Assembly: GCA_963776205.1 (NCBI GenBank)
Contig: CAVZLR010000004.1
Coordinates: 682,001 to 746,000 of the forward strand
Length of the DNA stretch: 64,000 bases
Direction of reading: 5' to 3'
Origin: UBA4459 sp963776205
Lineage (GTDB): Bacteria > Bacteroidota > Bacteroidia > Bacteroidales > F082
Each line of letters starts with the position of its first letter. Positions within the stretch are counted from its first letter, which is position 1. A program made the translations under genes and the position numbers. The notes beneath the pieces were generated by a model. It did no database searches. It worked only from the letters and a program-made list of their open reading frames with translations, and was not told where the DNA came from. This document shows positions 61,291-64,000 of this stretch, piece after piece.

Positions 61291-61729
61291 TATTTAAAGT
61301 AGGAAGAATGCGATAGAACATGTCGTCTATTTGTTTGATGATAATTTGCCATTTTGAACGATAGACGCCTATAAAAAACAACAACAGTGCATCCGAAGCC
61401 CAAATAAAATGCAATGCCTTCAATACATAGGGGCCAATAATAAATCGAACTAAAAGGAGCAGCAATAAAAAGAAGGTTGACAAATAGTTGGTCCTGAGCT
61501 TTAGTTGAACTTCATTTTTATCAAATTCAACACGATGGCTTAAAAAAAAGATTTGCCCAATAAGCATGCCTGCTGACAGGAACAGGATATAATATAAGGG
61601 TATGCTAAAAACAAAGGAATCATACAAAACCACCAGCAACATGATTAGAATTGCTGTTCGAATTATAAGGTTCGAACGCTTTAATCGTTTATCAGCATAT
61701 TTTGATATATAATACTTTTTAGCTTTCAT
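61274..61729 (-). CDS. small integral membrane protein
   Basis: 151 residues starting MKAKKYYISKYADKRLKRSN, with TM segments LIIRTAILIMLLVVLYDSFV, LYYILFLSAGMLIGQIFFLS, YLSTFFLLLLLLVRFIIGPY and WASDALLLFFIGVY, and a basic N-terminus. Between helices 2 and 3 a short cytoplasmic-type loop HRVEFDKNEVQLKLRTN carries charges. No family recognised; it resembles the many four-TM hypothetical membrane proteins of Bacteroidota. Unbroken, with no clear partner. It starts at the edge of a gene-free stretch. Confidence 0.6.
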   Translation of the reverse strand: MKAKKYYISKYADKRLKRSNLIIRTAILIMLLVVLYDSFVFSIPLYYILFLSAGMLIGQIFFLSHRVEFDKNEVQLKLRTNYLSTFFLLLLLLVRFIIGPYVLKALHFIWASDALLLFFIGVYRSKWQIIIKQIDDMFYRILPTLNKNQKS

Positions 61730-62036
61730 TATTCTTCAAAAATTTTATTCAATGTAAAGTCTTATATGGGCTCTAATTAAGTAAGTTTGTTTTATGTGCA
61801 GCTATAATGATGTATTGACTCATTTGTATGCGATTAGATGCCATATATAAATCTTTGAGGATTCTTTTTTTACCCCACTTTACAGCTTATGTTTAACTGC
61901 AGGCGTTCCCCTGCACCCCGTATTCTATCCAAGCTTGTACGTTTTAGCAACATGAATTCCACCTTGTTTTTCACTTTTATAAATAGATCTATCCTAAGAG
62001 AATGTATCTTGAATTTTAGTTCGGCAAATTACAAAC
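61730..62036. other. gene-free stretch before the duplicated leader
   Basis: About 300 bases with no convincing reading frame in either strand, T-rich. The only structure seen is TGCAGG (61898-61903) / CCTGCA (61910-61915), a 6-bp stem with a 6-nt loop. Nothing else supported. Confidence 0.5.
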
Positions 62037-62316
62037 ACCTGGGATGAAATGTTGTAATACTAAAGTCGCAAAAAAGTAGGATATTGGATTGAAATGCTTG
62101 CAAAACTTCTACAGATGTTGTACATTTGTGTCACATTTTCGGGATTGAACACATTGAATTGCAGGCCTGACAGCACGTTTTGAAGTCTTTCAGACAAGAC
62201 AACGGAGAAAATGCCCCCAATATCTATACAATTAATAAGTTCACTCACCCGATATTACAAGAGATATTAATTACAATTGAATTTTAACTAAAAAAAAGAG
62301 AACAAGATGAACAAAA
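62037..62316 (+). repeat. duplicated promoter/leader, copy 1 with abortive ORF start
   Basis: The stretch starting ACCTGGGATGAAATGTTG is repeated at 62317. Copy 1 is longer by about 80 nt (62159-62243). It holds TTG (62098-62100), a 20-nt spacer and TACATTTG (62121-62128), a full promoter. It ends with the 32-bp element and then ATG at 62307 reading M-N-K-N-L-V-stop, a short copy of the maoC start (M-N-K-I-V-K). Confidence 0.75.
62247..62278 (+). repeat. 32-bp leader element, copy 1
   Basis: Identical to 62444-62475 and 62989-63020. Begins ACCCGATATTAC and ends ATTAATTACAATT; inside, the heptamer GATATTA occurs twice in direct order, 5 nt apart. Located 28 nt before the ATG of the abortive six-codon frame. 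Confidence 0.85.
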
Positions 62317-62516
62317 ACCTGGTCTGAAATGTTGTTTAATAAATTCGCAAAAAAGTTGGACATTTGTATCAAATGCTTGTAAAACTTCTACAGATGTTTT
62401 ACTCTTGCGTAAAATTTCGGGATTGAACACATTAAGTTTGCTAACCCGATATTACAAGAGATATTAATTACAATTAAATTTTAACTAAAAAAAAGAAACA
62501 AGATGAACAAAATCGT
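62317..62516 (+). repeat. duplicated promoter/leader, copy 2, driving the maoC-like gene
   Basis: Aligns to copy 1 at about 280-196 nt offset with stretches AAACTTCTACAGATGTT, GGGATTGAACACATT and the 32-bp element identical. The promoter is TTG (62377-62379), 20-nt spacer, TACTCTTG (62400-62407), one mismatch to consensus, giving an approximately 90-nt leader to ATG 62503. Confidence 0.75.
62444..62475 (+). repeat. 32-bp leader element, copy 2
   Basis: Same 32 bases, 27 nt before the ATG of the maoC-like gene and within its predicted 5' UTR. Flanks differ from the other copies, so only this core is conserved. Confidence 0.85.
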
Positions 62517-62964
62517 AAAAAAAGAAGAACTAGTCAATTTCATTGGGACTAAAGTTGAACCAACCGATTGGTATGTAGTTGGGCAGGATCGAATTAATGA
62601 ATTTGCCCACTGTACAGGGGATGACTACTTTATGCATGTTGATCCCGAAAAAGCGTCAAAAACTGATATGGGTGGAACCATTGCTCACGGCTTATTGACG
62701 CTGGGGTTGACACCTTATATAATGGCTAACTTTCCAGTGCCTGAGAATATGCCACATGGATTTAACTATGGGTACGATAAGATTCGTTTCCTGGCCCCGG
62801 TTCATACAGGTAAACGAGTACGTATACACGGAGAGGTTAAGGATGTTATTTGGAAGGATGAGCACAACTGCAAGTTCATCACTGCATTAACCGTTGAAAT
62901 TGAAGGTGAGGAAAAGCCAGCGCTTTACTGCGAATGGATACTTTACTACGAAACCGAAGACTAA
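62503..62964 (+). CDS. MaoC-family (R)-specific enoyl-CoA hydratase-like protein
   Basis: 153 residues, unbroken: NKIVKKEELVNFIGTKVEPT, DWYVVGQDRINEFAHCTGDD, YFMHVDPEKASKTDMGGTIA, HGLLTLGLTPYIMANFPVPE. The hot-dog fold catalytic pair is Asp in DDYFMHVD and His in IAHGLLTLG. Ends EIEGEEKPALYCEWILYY. Such enzymes hydrate enoyl-CoA to (R)-3-hydroxyacyl-CoA. It is followed by a CoA transferase after an 80-nt gap that contains the third leader element; the two are likely one operon. Richer in G+C than the window's left part. Confidence 0.85.
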   Translation: MNKIVKKEELVNFIGTKVEPTDWYVVGQDRINEFAHCTGDDYFMHVDPEKASKTDMGGTIAHGLLTLGLTPYIMANFPVPENMPHGFNYGYDKIRFLAPVHTGKRVRIHGEVKDVIWKDEHNCKFITALTVEIEGEEKPALYCEWILYYETED

Positions 62965-62988
62965 GATTACAGCCGGATGAGTTCGCTC

Positions 62989-63020
62989 ACCCGATATTAC
63001 AAGAGATATTAATTACAATT
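62989..63020 (+). repeat. 32-bp leader element, copy 3 (inside the operon)
   Basis: Exactly the same 32 bases, between the maoC-like gene and the CoA transferase, 24 nt before ATG 63045. No promoter boxes come with it, so it is an intercistronic element, not part of a duplicated promoter. Confidence 0.85.
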
Positions 63021-63044
63021 CATTAACAATTAAAAACAAAAATT

Positions 63045-64000
63045 ATGAGTACAACTTCAAATCTTCCGTTAGACGGAATTCGAGTTATTGATTTCACGCA
63101 GGCCGAGCAGGGTCCCATTGCTACTCTACAGCTCGCTGATTTTGGTGCCGATGTAATCAAGATTGAGCGCCCAGGCGTAGGTGACCTGAGTCGGCATACC
63201 GTTGGCGGGACCTCTCTAGAGGCAACGAACAATCCGACATATGTAGCCATGAATCGCAACAAGCGTTCGATGGAACTTGATACGAAAAGCGAAGAAGGAA
63301 AGAAGGTTATTTATGAACTCGTCAAAGTGTCGGATGTGGTCGTAAACAATTTTCGCCCTGGCGTGATGGAAAAGCTCGGCTTCAGCTATGAGAAGCTTAA
63401 AGAGATTAATCCAGGTATTATTTTTGCCTCAGCAACAGGCTATGGACCTGAAGGACCAAATAACAAAAAACCTGGGCAGGACATGGTGGCTCAAGCTGTA
63501 ACTGGCTTTATGTATGAGACTGCGGACGCGTCTGTTCCTCAATCGATAGTTCCAACAGCTATCTGTGATTATACCGGAGGTATGCACCTTTGTCAGGGGG
63601 TTTTGGCCGCGTTGGTTGGGCGAAATAAAACTGGTCTTGGTCGAAAAGTGGATGTGTGTCTTTATGATTCGATGATTCATACGCAACTACAGGAAGTGGC
63701 CTACTGGAGTAAATACAAACAAGTGCTGAACTGGGCGGCAATGCCACTCGCTATTCACGCCGAGGCCAAGGATGGACCAATTGTGGTGATTGGAGCGTTT
63801 ATGCCCAACCCGTTACAGGCTATGTCCGCTGCAATGGAAATAGATGATCTTACCGTACCTTACCCAGATATGGCTTCTCAGATCAAAAACAAAAAGCTTA
63901 TACAGGATACACTGCGCAAGGAAATTGCAAAATACACTATGGAAGAAGCTTTGGCACGTTTTGAAGGGCAGGATGTACTTTGTTCCAAGGTTCGTAAATT
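63045..64000 (+). CDS. CoA transferase family III (CaiB/BaiF), 3'-truncated by the window edge
   Basis: ATG 63045: STTSNLPLDGIRVIDFTQAE, QGPIATLQLADFGADVIKIE, RPGVGDLSRHTVGG, then YVAMNRNKRSMELDTKSEEG, SDVVVNNFRPGVMEKLGFSY, NPGIIFASATGYGPEGPNNK and PTAICDYTGGMHLCQGVLAA, where Asp in ICDYTGG is the catalytic nucleophile. More than 318 residues present; about 80-100 are missing. Family III enzymes move CoA between carboxylic acids. Context with a MaoC-type hydratase suggests catabolism of a side-chain or dicarboxylic acid. Unbroken. Confidence 0.88.
   Translation, partial: MSTTSNLPLDGIRVIDFTQAEQGPIATLQLADFGADVIKIERPGVGDLSRHTVGGTSLEATNNPTYVAMNRNKRSMELDTKSEEGKKVIYELVKVSDVVVNNFRPGVMEKLGFSYEKLKEINPGIIFASATGYGPEGPNNKKPGQDMVAQAVTGFMYETADASVPQSIVPTAICDYTGGMHLCQGVLAALVGRNKTGLGRKVDVCLYDSMIHTQLQEVAYWSKYKQVLNWAAMPLAIHAEAKDGPIVVIGAFMPNPLQAMSAAMEIDDLTVPYPDMASQIKNKKLIQDTLRKEIAKYTMEEALARFEGQDVLCSKVRK

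Noticed and set aside
61891..61920. tRNA or terminator at the TGCAGG/CCTGCA hairpin
   Set aside because: The stem is only 6 bp with no T-run and no cloverleaf could be drawn.
1..64000. CRISPR arrays, IS elements, tRNA and rRNA genes
   Set aside because: No regularly spaced repeats, transposase motifs, cloverleaf sequences or rRNA-like stretches were seen by eye on either strand.

Overview
The window comes from a Bacteroidota chromosome, most likely an aerobic environmental lineage. Reasons: low G+C and A/T-rich spacers; several genes preceded by the Bacteroidota -33 TTG / -7 TAnnTTTG promoter instead of -35/-10; many SusC-like or FadL-like outer-membrane barrels; secreted proteins with type IX secretion (T9SS) C-terminal sorting domains; a complete alternative complex III (act) operon; and a 6S RNA between zapA and rny. 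No tRNA, rRNA, CRISPR array, transposase or phage gene was seen. The most conspicuous global property is that about half of the genes, including rny, mnmE, sucD, ilvE and all six act genes except possibly none, are split by one-base frame breaks, usually at homopolymers, while the protein sequence continues faultlessly in the next frame. I read these as assembly or sequencing indels and annotate such genes as single CDSs with reconstructed ends. Layout, left to right: 1-1283 tyrosine/homogentisate degradation (hppD, hmgA). 1400-9618 a run of minus-strand envelope genes: a T9SS-secreted protein, a TonB receptor, a DUF3575-like barrel, a small barrel, a DUF4136 lipoprotein and a FadL-like transporter, ending in a dihydroorotate-dehydrogenase-like enzyme. 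9793-16880 housekeeping: a heptosyltransferase coupled to tsaC, a C-terminal processing protease, a PagL-like lipid A deacylase, dapD, ruvX, def and a TPR lipoprotein. 16926-20538 two barrels, rny, 6S RNA, zapA and a small coiled-coil gene. 20653-24962 a DUF2851 protein, a two-TM potassium channel with an RCK module and two secreted proteins. 25011-28187 an operon of two beta-propeller proteins with a small secreted protein between them. 28263-32480 a lipoprotein, a NarL-type two-component pair and a T9SS protein. 32562-44046 prfA, pyrF, a tandem pair of secreted MORN-repeat proteins, ilvE, membrane proteins, a flavodoxin/ferredoxin fusion, htpG, a HEAT-like protein and LemA, running into two TPM-domain genes up to 45355. 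45588-53481 alternative complex III actABCDEF. 53596-58114 a UbiA-like membrane protein, the c-di-AMP synthase cdaA, a Dabb protein, sucD and mnmE. 58199-61729 a PCMD lipoprotein/barrel pair, another barrel and a small membrane protein. 61730-64000 a distinct right-hand segment with a duplicated promoter/leader in front of a MaoC-like hydratase and a CoA-transferase that runs off the window; both genes are unbroken. How parts fit: ActABCDEF oxidises menaquinol and passes electrons to a cytochrome c or oxidase, sucD feeds the TCA cycle and hppD/hmgA funnels tyrosine carbon toward fumarate and acetoacetate, together indicating respiratory growth. The c-di-AMP cyclase and an RCK-domain potassium channel could belong to one osmotic circuit (inference). 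The strongest unexplained signal is a 32-bp element repeated exactly three times, 24 to 28 nt upstream of each start codon in the MaoC/CoA-transferase cluster, including once inside the operon and once before a six-codon abortive copy of the maoC start.
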